DNA from: Planctomycetota bacterium
Lineage (GTDB): Bacteria; Planctomycetota; UBA1135; GCA-002686595
Reading direction: 5' to 3'
Assembly (NCBI GenBank): GCA_027083445.1
Contig: JALWOP010000432.1
Span: forward strand, 1-37,381
Length of the DNA stretch: 37,381 nucleotides
Shown here: positions 1 to 7,381 of the stretch, in pieces
How positions within the stretch are numbered: the stretch's first letter is position 1
Layout: each line of letters starts with the position of its first letter
Translations under genes and position numbers: made by a program
Notes under the pieces: generated by a model
What the model was told of the DNA's origin: nothing
The model's input: the letters and a program-made list of their open reading frames with translations, nothing else
Database searches by the model: none

Positions 1-729
1 CCCCTGCCCCGCGCCCTCCTGAAACGAAAGCACGGCGAGCGACCAAGCAAGGAGGGGCAGAAGACCGAGGGTGAGAGCCAGAAGGGTGGCTCGCGCGGAG
101 AGGAGCCTCTCTTCCCCGCGCCAGGCGAGGGCCGCCCAGAGAGCGAGGAAAAAGATCAGCGCGGGGGGGCCCTTGACCAACAGACCGAGAGCCAGCCCCA
201 CGGCGGCCAGGGTGATCCGACGCCCGTTTCCGGGGAGAGCACCGAGCAACCCTGCACTGGAGAGGAGTACGGCGAAGACCAGCACCTGATCGGTCTCCGC
301 CAGGACCGCCTTCTCAGCCGCCGCCGGCACGAGCATCCAGCCCAGTGCCGCCAGCCACCCGGCCCGGGGATGGTCGAGGCGGCGACCCAGGCCGAGTAGC
401 AAGAGCGCCGTCCCCAGGGTCGCGGTGAAGGCGGGCAGACGAGCGAGCCAGGGGACGATCGAGCCGTGTAGGGCACCCAGTAGGGCGATCAACCAGGGGT
501 AGAGGGGCGGTTTGGTCAGATAGGGCTCGCCGGCCAGGTGGGGAACGAGCCAGTTTCCATCCTGGAGCATCCCCCGAGCCAGCAGGACGCGGCGCCCCTC
601 CTCCCCCATGTAGCCCGGCACGAACAGGCCGGGAGCGTGGAGCAGGAGCGCGAGGAGGCACAGGAGCAGGAGGGGATGTCCCGGAACGGTCCCCGTTCGA
701 TTGCATCCCGGCTCGCTCTGGTCGATCAT
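1..729 (-). CDS. GT39/ArnT-like membrane glycosyltransferase, C-terminus cut by window edge
   Basis: The minus-strand frame stays open from an ATG at 729-727 to the window edge, giving about 243 residues with no stop. After a hydrophobic first segment it shows the hallmark of GT39/ArnT/PMT_2 enzymes: an acidic 'EEGRR' in the first periplasmic loop, then 'GNWLVPHLAGEPYLTKPPLY' and repeated hydrophobic helices. Family members transfer a sugar from a polyprenyl-phosphate donor on the outer face of the inner membrane. The gene diverges from a GT2 polyprenyl-phosphate glycosyltransferase 56 bp away, which could make its donor. That pairing is known for ArnC/ArnT-like systems; the substrate here is unknown. 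A weak AAGG lies about 9 nt upstream of the ATG. The membrane and C-terminal half lies outside the window. Confidence 0.85.
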   Translation of the reverse strand, partial: MIDQSEPGCNRTGTVPGHPLLLLCLLALLLHAPGLFVPGYMGEEGRRVLLARGMLQDGNWLVPHLAGEPYLTKPPLYPWLIALLGALHGSIVPWLARLPAFTATLGTALLLLGLGRRLDHPRAGWLAALGWMLVPAAAEKAVLAETDQVLVFAVLLSSAGLLGALPGNGRRITLAAVGLALGLLVKGPPALIFFLALWAALAWRGEERLLSARATLLALTLGLLPLLAWSLAVLSFQEGAGQG

Positions 730-785
730 GGCAGGAGCCTTCTACCCGATCCTCCGCCGAAGACCCAACGCCCACCTCGGATCCC

Positions 786-1586
786 GTGAACCCCAAGCTC
801 TCCGTCGTCGCCCCCGCCTACAACGAGGTGGAGAACATCGCCGCCCTCGCCAAGGAGGTGCGCGAGGCCCTCGACGGCCGCTTCGAGTGGGAACTCATCC
901 TCGTCGACGACGGCAGCAGCGACGGCACGGCGGATGCGATCCGGCGACTCGAGCGCAGTGATACGCACTTCCGCGGCGTCTTCCTGGTGCGCAACGCGGG
1001 GCAGAGCGCAGCCACCGAGGCGGGCCTGCGGGCCGCGCGGGGCGAGTTGATCGCCACCATCGACGCCGACTTGCAGAACGATCCGTCGGACCTGCCGAGG
1101 CTGGTCGAGGCCATCGAAGGCTATGACGCCGTGGTCGGCTACCGCGCCAAGCGCCGCGACACCTTCGTGCGTCGCGTGAGCTCGCGGCTGGCCAACTGGG
1201 TGCGCAACCGCATCAGCAAGGATTCGATCCGCGACACCGGCTGTTCGCTCAAGGTCTTCCGACGCGAGGCGATCCTCTCCTTGGCGCTGTTCGACGGTAT
1301 GCATCGCTTCCTGCCGACCTTGCTGCGCTACCACGACTACACCGTAGCGGAGATCCCGGTCGGCCACCGCCCGCGGACGCGCGGCAAGAGCAAGTACGGG
1401 ATCCGCAACCGCGCCTTGCGCGCCTTCCTCGATCTGCTCGCGGTCCGCTGGATGCGTTCGCGCATCCTGAAGTACCAGGTCAAGCCCGAGGTAGCCGGCG
1501 AGGTCGCTACCGAAGGTGAACCACCGACTTCACGCGGCGAGGGAGAGCGGCCAGCCCCGGGGCCCGGTGTCCCCATCGAACAGTGA
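786..1586 (+). CDS. GT2 polyprenyl-phosphate sugar transferase (DPM1/ArnC-like)
   Basis: A 266-residue GT-A fold enzyme starting with GTG (MNPKLSVVAPAYNE). It shows the GT2 signatures: 'VVAPAYNE' at the N-terminus, 'LVDDGSSDGT' near residue 40, the metal-binding 'DADLQNDP' near residue 103, and the 'RGKSKYG' motif near 205 that is typical of dolichol/undecaprenyl-phosphate glycosyltransferases. It lacks the C-terminal transmembrane pair seen in ArnC and GtrB, so it is a DPM1-like soluble or peripheral enzyme. The likely reaction is transfer of a nucleotide-activated hexose to a polyprenyl phosphate. The stop overlaps the next start (GTGA), so it is translationally coupled to the LAB_N protein. 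With the divergent GT39 gene it forms a lipid-linked-sugar module. The exact sugar cannot be read from the sequence. Confidence 0.9.
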   Translation: MNPKLSVVAPAYNEVENIAALAKEVREALDGRFEWELILVDDGSSDGTADAIRRLERSDTHFRGVFLVRNAGQSAATEAGLRAARGELIATIDADLQNDPSDLPRLVEAIEGYDAVVGYRAKRRDTFVRRVSSRLANWVRNRISKDSIRDTGCSLKVFRREAILSLALFDGMHRFLPTLLRYHDYTVAEIPVGHRPRTRGKSKYGIRNRALRAFLDLLAVRWMRSRILKYQVKPEVAGEVATEGEPPTSRGEGERPAPGPGVPIEQ

Positions 1587-2233
1587 CGACCTGGCAGATT
1601 CTCGGCTGGGGGGGAAACGTCTGTTTCTTCGCGCGCATGCTGCTGCAGTGGCTGCGTTCCGAGAAGCATGGGCGCAGCGTGGTACCGCGCGGCTTTTGGC
1701 TCCTCTCCCTCGCCGGTGCGCTCCTGGTCGGCAGCTACGCCGTCCACCGTCACAACTGGATCCTGACCACCGGCTTCGCCGTCACCAGCCTGCTCTACCT
1801 GCGCAATCTGTGGCTGCAAGGGGGAAGGCGACCGATGCCCACCGCCGTGGTGACCCTCTTCGCCCTGGCTGCTGCTGCGGTACTGGTCTGGGCTGGTGCC
1901 AAGAAGAGCAACGAAAACCTGCCGCGTTTCATGACCGCCCTGGCGGCCTTCGGACAGGCGATCTGGAGCACGCGTTTCGTGCTCCAGTGGTGGCAGTCCG
2001 AGCGAGCGGGCCAGAGCCGGCTGAGCATGCTCTTTTGGTGGTGGAGCCTGACCGGCAACACGATCCTGCTCGCCTACGCTCTCGCCTTGGGAGACCCGGT
2101 CTTCATCGCAGGGTTCCTCTTGGGCCCGCTCGTACAGATTCGAAACCTGATCCTTCACCTGCGGGCGGGGTCTGAAGTAAAGGAGCCGACGGAACCCGAC
2201 ACTGCACCCGACACGGCAGCGACCTCGGGCTAG
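1583..2233 (+). CDS. Membrane protein with two lipid-A-disaccharide-synthase N-terminal (LAB_N) domains
   Basis: A 216-residue multi-spanning protein starting with GTG at 1583, overlapping the upstream stop by 4 bp. It contains two copies of the LAB_N motif: 'ARMLLQWLRSEKHGRS' near residue 17 and 'TRFVLQWWQSERAGQS' near 131. Each is followed by hydrophobic helices and an 'LYLRNL' or 'QIRNLIL' ending. LAB_N domains occur alone or fused to LpxB and are often found next to GT2 and GT39 enzymes. Their molecular role is not established; a transport or lipid-handling role beside polyprenyl-linked glycosylation is an inference. The tandem duplication gives an internal pseudo-symmetry of about 115 residues. 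The C-terminus is a short charged, threonine-rich tail. Confidence 0.85.
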   Translation: MTTWQILGWGGNVCFFARMLLQWLRSEKHGRSVVPRGFWLLSLAGALLVGSYAVHRHNWILTTGFAVTSLLYLRNLWLQGGRRPMPTAVVTLFALAAAAVLVWAGAKKSNENLPRFMTALAAFGQAIWSTRFVLQWWQSERAGQSRLSMLFWWWSLTGNTILLAYALALGDPVFIAGFLLGPLVQIRNLILHLRAGSEVKEPTEPDTAPDTAATSG

Positions 2234-2245
2234 GCTGAAGGAGCC

Positions 2246-4747
2246 ATGCGAGCTCTCCTTCTGCTGTCTCTCGTCACCCTTTCCGTCACGACTCGAGCCC
2301 AGGACCTGCGCATGCAGAAGGTGGTCACTCCCACCTGGCCCGGGGGCCTTTTGATCCAGGGCACGTCGGGTGTCTGTTGGGCCGACTTCAACGGAGATGG
2401 CTGGGTGGATTTCTTCGGGGGACGTTCGCGGCAACTCTGGCTCAACCGCGAGGGCAAGGACTGGTCGCTGCACGTCCTGCCCGACATCCCCATCATCTAT
2501 CGCTATGGAGCCGTAGCCGGCGACTACAACAACGACGGTCTGCCGGACCTCGCCACTGAGCCGCGTAAGGTGACCCACGAGCGCATGAAGCTCTTGCGCA
2601 ACGACGGGTCGGTGCAGTTCACCGAGGTGGGGAGTCAGCCGGGGATCATCGATCTGCAGCCCCACGGGGATGCGGAGACCAACACCTTCTGCGACGTCGA
2701 CTTCGACGGCAATCTGGATCTGTTCGTTCCGACCTACGGTCCGGACATGGGCGGCCCGGGGAACTTCTTCCTGCACAATCAGGGGCCGACCGGGCCGGGT
2801 GGCGAGTACCGCTTCTTCGAGGTCTCGGCCGCTGTGGGGTTGGACGAGGTACCCGGTACCTCCCGTTGCGAGGGTGCCGATTGGAGCGATGTGGACCGGG
2901 ATGGCGACCCCGATCTCTTCGTCGAGGGAACCCTCTTCCAGAACAACTCCTCTCCCGGGGCGCCCCTCTTCCATGATGTCAGCGACAGCATCGGCATCGA
3001 GGATCGTGATCGCCTCGACGAAGGTCTTTGTTTTCTGGACATGGACATGGACGGAGATGACGACATCTTCGTGCTCTACTGCACCCCGGTCGAGCCGCGC
3101 GTCTACGAGAACTATGGAGACGGCACCTTCATCCGCCGGCCCAAGACCTGGTTCGCCGCCAAGCCGGCGAGTTGCATCGACGTCAGCAACGTGGACTTCG
3201 ACAACGACGGGGACATCGACCTGACCACGGACGAGTTGTTCCTCAAGAACGAGTTCATCGAGACCGGCAAGCGTCGCTGGAGTCTGGCAACCCACGATAT
3301 CCCTCCCGGTGATCTGGACTACACCACCTTCGCCTGGGCCGACTGGAACAAGGATGGAGACCAGGATCTCTTGCTGGGGGTGTGGGGTCCTCCGGGGCAC
3401 CTGTACGAGAACTCGCTCTACGACGAAACGACTCCTGCCGCCGAGCGACGCTATGTGCGCGTACGTGTAGTGCGGGACTCGCCTGACGTGCCTCGGGGTT
3501 TGGAAACCGAGTTTGGTGCGGCGGCTTCCATCATCCTGCACGACGAGGGGGGCAGTCTGCGGCGCCGTAAGACGATCACCAGTTCCGCCGGATACCTCAA
3601 CCAAAACGAATACACGGCCCATTTCGGCTTGCCGCCGGCGCCTGGTGCCGGGGACGGCGGGGATTGGCTCTTCGACGTCTCGGTCGACTTCCCCTCGGAT
3701 CCCGCGGTCGGAGTGCGGCGGGTGGATCGGACGGTGAACCCGATCCTGGGCGGCATCGAGCTCGCGACCTTGAAGGAGCGGGAAATCTGGGTCTACCGCA
3801 GTGGCCGGGTGCGTCTGGATGGGTGTCTCTACGAGCCGATCCCCGGTGCGGAGGCGGTGATGACGGCCACGACGGGTGGGCTGCTCCTCGCCTCCCCCAG
3901 CGCGGCTCTACCGGACCCAACGCCTGCCCCGGCGCCGGACTGGTGGGTCGGAATCGAGTTCGACACCTCCCTGGCCGGCTCCCCCCAGCGTTTGCGGGAG
4001 GTGATTCTCGACGGGGTGGTAGCGACTCCGGACCTTTGCAGCGGGAGTGGTGTACAGCTTGCCCTTTGGGACGTGACCAGTCCCTCCCAGCCCTTCGTGG
4101 CGGGCACGGCCCGTCTGCAGCGCTACGTGCGCAACCACCGTGGCCACTACCGAACGGATCTGACTCTGCTCCCGGGACGCATCTACCGTCTGATCGCGCG
4201 GGTGGATTCCTTGAGAGGAACGCCCGTGCAGGCCCCGGTGACCGACGGCGCCTTGACGACCCATGGCGGTCTCTCCTTCCAGGATGCGACGGCCTGTGAT
4301 GCCGCCGAGGTTCTCGCGGCCACGGTCGATCCGACCCAGGTCTACCTTTCGGCCCGCTTCAGCCCGGACACGGGATCGACCTGGATCGATCTGGGTTACG
4401 CCCATGCTGGAGCCGGTGGTCCGGCCTCCCTCACGGGCAGCGGCAACCCGACATCGGGGGGTAGCTTGGGGCTGGGGCTTTCCCAGGCCCTGCCGCAAAC
4501 CCTCACCGTCCTGGTCGCAAGCACCCATGCGGACTGCCGTCCCATGGCGGGGGGTGTCCTGATCCCCGCTCTCGACAGCTTGACTCCGATCGTGACGGAT
4601 GCGAACGGAGCCTGGAGCCACACCTTCACCCTGCCCCCCACGCTCGACGCGGGCACGACCTTTTTCTTCCAGACCTGGTGGTCCGATGCCACCGCCCCCG
4701 GCGCCCGGGCCGCATCCAACGCCCTCTCGGTAACGGCGCCCTACTGA
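2246..4747 (+). CDS. Secreted FG-GAP/VCBS-repeat protein with ASPIC/UnbV domain
   Basis: An 833-residue exported protein with signal peptide MRALLLLSLVTLSVTTRAQ and an AAGGAG ribosome site 5 nt before the ATG. Seven calcium-loop motifs of the DxDxDGxxD type (for example DFNGDGWVDF, DYNNDGLPDL, DVDRDGDPDL, DFDNDGDIDL, DWNKDGDQDL) lie near residues 46, 93, 150, 216, 266, 316 and 366. That number fits a seven-bladed integrin-like beta-propeller. An ASPIC/UnbV-type segment follows ('EFGAAASIILHDEGG...TAHFGL', about 420-475). The last 330 residues include a glycine-rich beta-domain ending 'ASNALSVTAPY', a style I recall from many secreted planctomycete proteins. The protein is probably surface-located; ligand and role are unknown. 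No hairpin terminator is seen after it. Confidence 0.88.
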   Translation: MRALLLLSLVTLSVTTRAQDLRMQKVVTPTWPGGLLIQGTSGVCWADFNGDGWVDFFGGRSRQLWLNREGKDWSLHVLPDIPIIYRYGAVAGDYNNDGLPDLATEPRKVTHERMKLLRNDGSVQFTEVGSQPGIIDLQPHGDAETNTFCDVDFDGNLDLFVPTYGPDMGGPGNFFLHNQGPTGPGGEYRFFEVSAAVGLDEVPGTSRCEGADWSDVDRDGDPDLFVEGTLFQNNSSPGAPLFHDVSDSIGIEDRDRLDEGLCFLDMDMDGDDDIFVLYCTPVEPRVYENYGDGTFIRRPKTWFAAKPASCIDVSNVDFDNDGDIDLTTDELFLKNEFIETGKRRWSLATHDIPPGDLDYTTFAWADWNKDGDQDLLLGVWGPPGHLYENSLYDETTPAAERRYVRVRVVRDSPDVPRGLETEFGAAASIILHDEGGSLRRRKTITSSAGYLNQNEYTAHFGLPPAPGAGDGGDWLFDVSVDFPSDPAVGVRRVDRTVNPILGGIELATLKEREIWVYRSGRVRLDGCLYEPIPGAEAVMTATTGGLLLASPSAALPDPTPAPAPDWWVGIEFDTSLAGSPQRLREVILDGVVATPDLCSGSGVQLALWDVTSPSQPFVAGTARLQRYVRNHRGHYRTDLTLLPGRIYRLIARVDSLRGTPVQAPVTDGALTTHGGLSFQDATACDAAEVLAATVDPTQVYLSARFSPDTGSTWIDLGYAHAGAGGPASLTGSGNPTSGGSLGLGLSQALPQTLTVLVASTHADCRPMAGGVLIPALDSLTPIVTDANGAWSHTFTLPPTLDAGTTFFFQTWWSDATAPGARAASNALSVTAPY

Positions 4748-5032
4748 TGTCGGTGGCTCAGGAGGCCAGAGGTGGGTCACAGGATGGTGTCTCGCGTCGC
4801 AACGCTCTTTCCGAGCGCCGCCTCCTTTGCCTCAGCATGGACAGCAAGTGAGGACTTGCACCCCAACGGTTGCTCCACCTTTGAGGTCGAATGGTTGGCA
4901 TTCTGGGAATGATTGCCTGGCATGCTGCTGTGCTGCGTGGGTATTTCCCTTGTACCAAGACGAGCCTACGCCCCCATTTGAGGGAGTTCGGCATGGAGGG
5001 CCAAGAAACGGATTGCGTACTAGGATAGGGCA
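4748..5032. other. Intergenic region, no gene seen
   Basis: These 285 bp lie between two plus-strand secreted-protein genes and look less GC-rich than their surroundings, especially 4850-5030. No convincing reading frame, RNA gene or strong hairpin is visible. A TAGGAT hexamer at 5021-5026 ends 6 nt before the next ATG. If it is a -10 element, the downstream message would be leaderless, but no matching -35 was found. Confidence 0.5.
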
Positions 5033-6844
5033 ATGCGCTTCCTTGCCCCCCTTGCCGTCTTCCTGTTGACGCCGGCCCTCTACGCCCAGTGGAGTGACGA
5101 CGCAGCCGTCAACACCGCCGTCGTCACACGCTCCGGGGACCAGGCGATCCCGAAATCCGCCGCCACTGCGGATGGTGGTCGCTGGGTGGCATGGTTCGAC
5201 AACTCCGCCGGCAGCTATCAGGTCTATGCCCAGCGCTACGACAGCCAGGGTCAAGAGATGCTGGCCCCGGGAGGCATCCTGGTCAGTGGCAACCCGCAGT
5301 CCACCAGCCTCGTCGATTGGGACCTGATCGCGGCCGCCAACGGTGATGCGGTGATGGTGTTCACCGACACACGCAGCGGCGGAGACCTGGATGTCTACGC
5401 CTATCGCATCGCCTCCGACGGCAGCTTCCTGTGGGGGGCGAACGGCGTCACCCTCTCCACCAACGCCGACTTCGAAGCGGACCCGATGGCCGCCGAGGCG
5501 GCCAATGGGGATATCGTCGTGGTGTGGGACTTCTTCGGCGCCGCGCCGTCGATCCGCATGCAACGCTTGACGGCGGGTGGCTCACCATTGCTCGTCCCCG
5601 GCGGCAAGGTCATCGTGACCGAGAACGGTGCCGCTCCCGGATTCGCCCGCGTCATCCCCGGCAACGGCAACGGAGTCATCGTCTCCTGGATTCGGGATAT
5701 CAGCTTCTTCACCAGCAACAAACACCTGCGCGCACAGGCCTTTGACGCCTCCGGCAACCCCACGTGGGCACAACCGACCGCCATCCACGATGCCTACAAC
5801 CTGCCGAGCGCCTATAGCCCGCAGCTCCTGACCGACGGCAGCGGCGGCGCGGTACTTTGTTGGCACGCCAGCAATCCCGCCCGCAACTTCCTCTTCGATG
5901 CCTTCGTCCAGCATCTGGATGCCTCCGGGCTGGAACTCTTCCCCCATGGTGGGGTCGTACTGTCGAGCGCGATCGGCATGAATCATCTCGATCCGCAGGC
6001 CGCCTACAACCCAACCACGGGTGACATCATCGCCTTCTGGAGCGAAAAGGACGGCAACCAGAACCAGAGCGGCTGGTTCGCGCAGTCGGTCTCGGCGGCG
6101 GGCCTTCTCCAGTGGGGAACCAGCGGCGAGCAGATCCTGCCGGTGGATGGCGCCACCAAGTACCTCAGCTCCGTCGCGCCCTTGGCGGATGGCGCGGTGG
6201 GCGTGCTCGGTTGGGCGCCGGGTGGCGGCTTCGGCGCCGACAACATCATCGCCACCCGTGTGGATGCCGCCGGGACCCAGGTGTGGGGAGCCCCGGTCGA
6301 CATCAAGACCACCCTCAGCAACCAATCCACCCGGCTCAGCCTCTCCATCGACAGCGACGACCGGGCCGTGGTCTTCTGGGAAGACGCTCGCAACGGCAGC
6401 GATGACATCTATGCCCAAGACCTCCTCGCCGACGGCTCCCTCGGCACCGACTACCTGCAGGTCGACGTGACCGACATCTCCCTCGCTGCCGGCGGCACCG
6501 CCACGCTCTCGTTCGACGCGGGCATGGCCCATGCCGGCGAGACCTACGTCGTTCTCGGCAGCAATACCGGCACCGTTCCCGGAATCGACGCCCGCGGCCT
6601 GCACCTCGATCTGAACGACGGCCGCTACTTTCGCCTCACCCTGACGAGCTCCAGCCACCCCCTCTTCAGCGCCTTCCGTGGCCAACTCGACAGCCAAGGC
6701 CGCGCCACCGCCCAAGTGATCTTCCCCGCCGGCACCCACCCCGCCCTCGCCGGCAATGTCCTGGGTCACGCCTGCGCCGTCCTCGACGCTGGTGGCCTGG
6801 GCCTTCTCGCCAGCGAGACCGAGAGCTTCACCCTGCTGCCCTGA
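5033..6844 (+). CDS. Secreted beta-propeller-like repeat protein
   Basis: A 603-residue protein with signal peptide MRFLAPLAVFLLTPALYAQ. About eight repeats of roughly 50-60 residues follow, each with a core like 'VxxWxDxRxGxxDIYAQRxDxxGxxxW'. Examples are 'WVAWFDNSAGSYQVYAQRYD' near residue 55, 'VMVFTDTRSGGDLDVYAYRI' near 108 and 'VVFWEDARNGSDDIYAQDL' near 447. The pattern suggests a beta-propeller. The last 130 residues ('VTDISLAAGGTATLSFDAG' to 'FTLLP') form a separate beta-rich module that I recall from other planctomycete exported proteins. No catalytic residues can be assigned. An adhesive or surface role is only a guess. There is no clear Shine-Dalgarno sequence, and the next gene (apaG) converges on it. 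Confidence 0.8.
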   Translation: MRFLAPLAVFLLTPALYAQWSDDAAVNTAVVTRSGDQAIPKSAATADGGRWVAWFDNSAGSYQVYAQRYDSQGQEMLAPGGILVSGNPQSTSLVDWDLIAAANGDAVMVFTDTRSGGDLDVYAYRIASDGSFLWGANGVTLSTNADFEADPMAAEAANGDIVVVWDFFGAAPSIRMQRLTAGGSPLLVPGGKVIVTENGAAPGFARVIPGNGNGVIVSWIRDISFFTSNKHLRAQAFDASGNPTWAQPTAIHDAYNLPSAYSPQLLTDGSGGAVLCWHASNPARNFLFDAFVQHLDASGLELFPHGGVVLSSAIGMNHLDPQAAYNPTTGDIIAFWSEKDGNQNQSGWFAQSVSAAGLLQWGTSGEQILPVDGATKYLSSVAPLADGAVGVLGWAPGGGFGADNIIATRVDAAGTQVWGAPVDIKTTLSNQSTRLSLSIDSDDRAVVFWEDARNGSDDIYAQDLLADGSLGTDYLQVDVTDISLAAGGTATLSFDAGMAHAGETYVVLGSNTGTVPGIDARGLHLDLNDGRYFRLTLTSSSHPLFSAFRGQLDSQGRATAQVIFPAGTHPALAGNVLGHACAVLDAGGLGLLASETESFTLLP

Positions 6845-6883
6845 CTCGGGTGGCCCCGATCGGGTGACCCTGACTCGGGTGGC
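6839..6883. repeat. 16-bp direct repeat between convergent genes
   Basis: CCCTGACTCGGGTGGC occurs at 6839-6854 and again at 6868-6883. A third CGGGTG core lies between them at 6861-6866, so the CGGGTG cores recur every 14-15 bp. The first copy overlaps the stop of the secreted protein gene, and apaG ends just beyond. It may help end transcription from both sides, but no T-tract is present. Confidence 0.6.
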
Positions 6884-6885
6884 GA

Positions 6886-7305
6886 TCAGCGCGTCGTGGC
6901 GGCAGCTCCGAGGGACGGCGCCAAGAAGAAGCGACCGATGGCGACTTCGAACTCGGAGCCATCTTCGCGCAGGAAGGTGTAGGAACCCTCCATGGTTCCC
7001 CAGGCCGTCTGCAAGGGGCAGGCGCTGGTGTATTCGAAAACCTCGCCGGGACCGAGGACCGGCTGGCAGCCGACCACGCCCTCGCCGTGCACCTCCTCAC
7101 GGGCGTTGTTCGCGTCCAAGATGATCCAGTGGCGCGTCAGGAGATGCACCCGCTCTTCGCCCTGGTTCTCGATGCGGATGCGGTAGGCATAGAACCAGAG
7201 GCGATCCGGCTCGGACCGGTCGGGCAGATACTGGGCGGCCGCCTGGACACGGATGCCTTGGGTGCACTGGTCCGAGTTGGGGTTCGATTGGGTCGTTTGA
7301 TCCAC
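6886..7305 (-). CDS. apaG: ApaG-domain protein
   Basis: A 139-residue protein matching the ApaG fold (about 125 residues in Escherichia coli) over nearly its full length. It shows 'WFYAYRIRIENQGEERVHLLTRHWII' in mid-sequence, then 'EVHGEGVVGCQPVLGPGEVFEYTSACPL' and 'GTMEGSYTF'. These are the conserved GxGxxG-like loop and C-terminal strands of the family. ApaG has a fibronectin III-like fold. It is linked genetically to Ap4A metabolism and cobalt/magnesium resistance in enterobacteria, but its biochemical role is unsettled. The first 17 residues are polar and variable. The gene stands alone on the minus strand, 76 bp from the divergent DUF885 gene. Confidence 0.9.
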   Translation of the reverse strand: MDQTTQSNPNSDQCTQGIRVQAAAQYLPDRSEPDRLWFYAYRIRIENQGEERVHLLTRHWIILDANNAREEVHGEGVVGCQPVLGPGEVFEYTSACPLQTAWGTMEGSYTFLREDGSEFEVAIGRFFLAPSLGAAATTR

Positions 7306-7326
7306 GGCGGGCTCCGGGTGTACGTC

Positions 7327-7354
7327 TTGGTCGAGCAGTCAGCCCCGGTAGGAT
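7327..7354 (+). promoter_or_regulatory. Candidate sigma70-type promoter for the DUF885 lipoprotein gene
   Basis: TTGGTC at 7327-7332 and TAGGAT at 7349-7354 are separated by 16 nt. Transcription would start near 7361, about 20 nt before the GTG start at 7382. The -10 form TAGGWT also occurs in the candidate promoter at 25617-25645. Confidence 0.45.
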
Positions 7355-7381
7355 AGGCTCCTCTCACCCCGCGCAACAGAC

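Noticed and set aside
1337-3622. Long minus-strand open frame of 761 codons
   Set aside because: It lies antisense to the GT2, LAB_N and FG-GAP genes, which have clear domains. In GC-rich DNA the opposite strand of a real gene is often free of stops.
5021-5033. Leaderless transcript of the secreted propeller gene
   Set aside because: A TAGGAT lies 6 nt before the ATG, but no -35 hexamer is found at the expected distance, so it is kept only as a remark.
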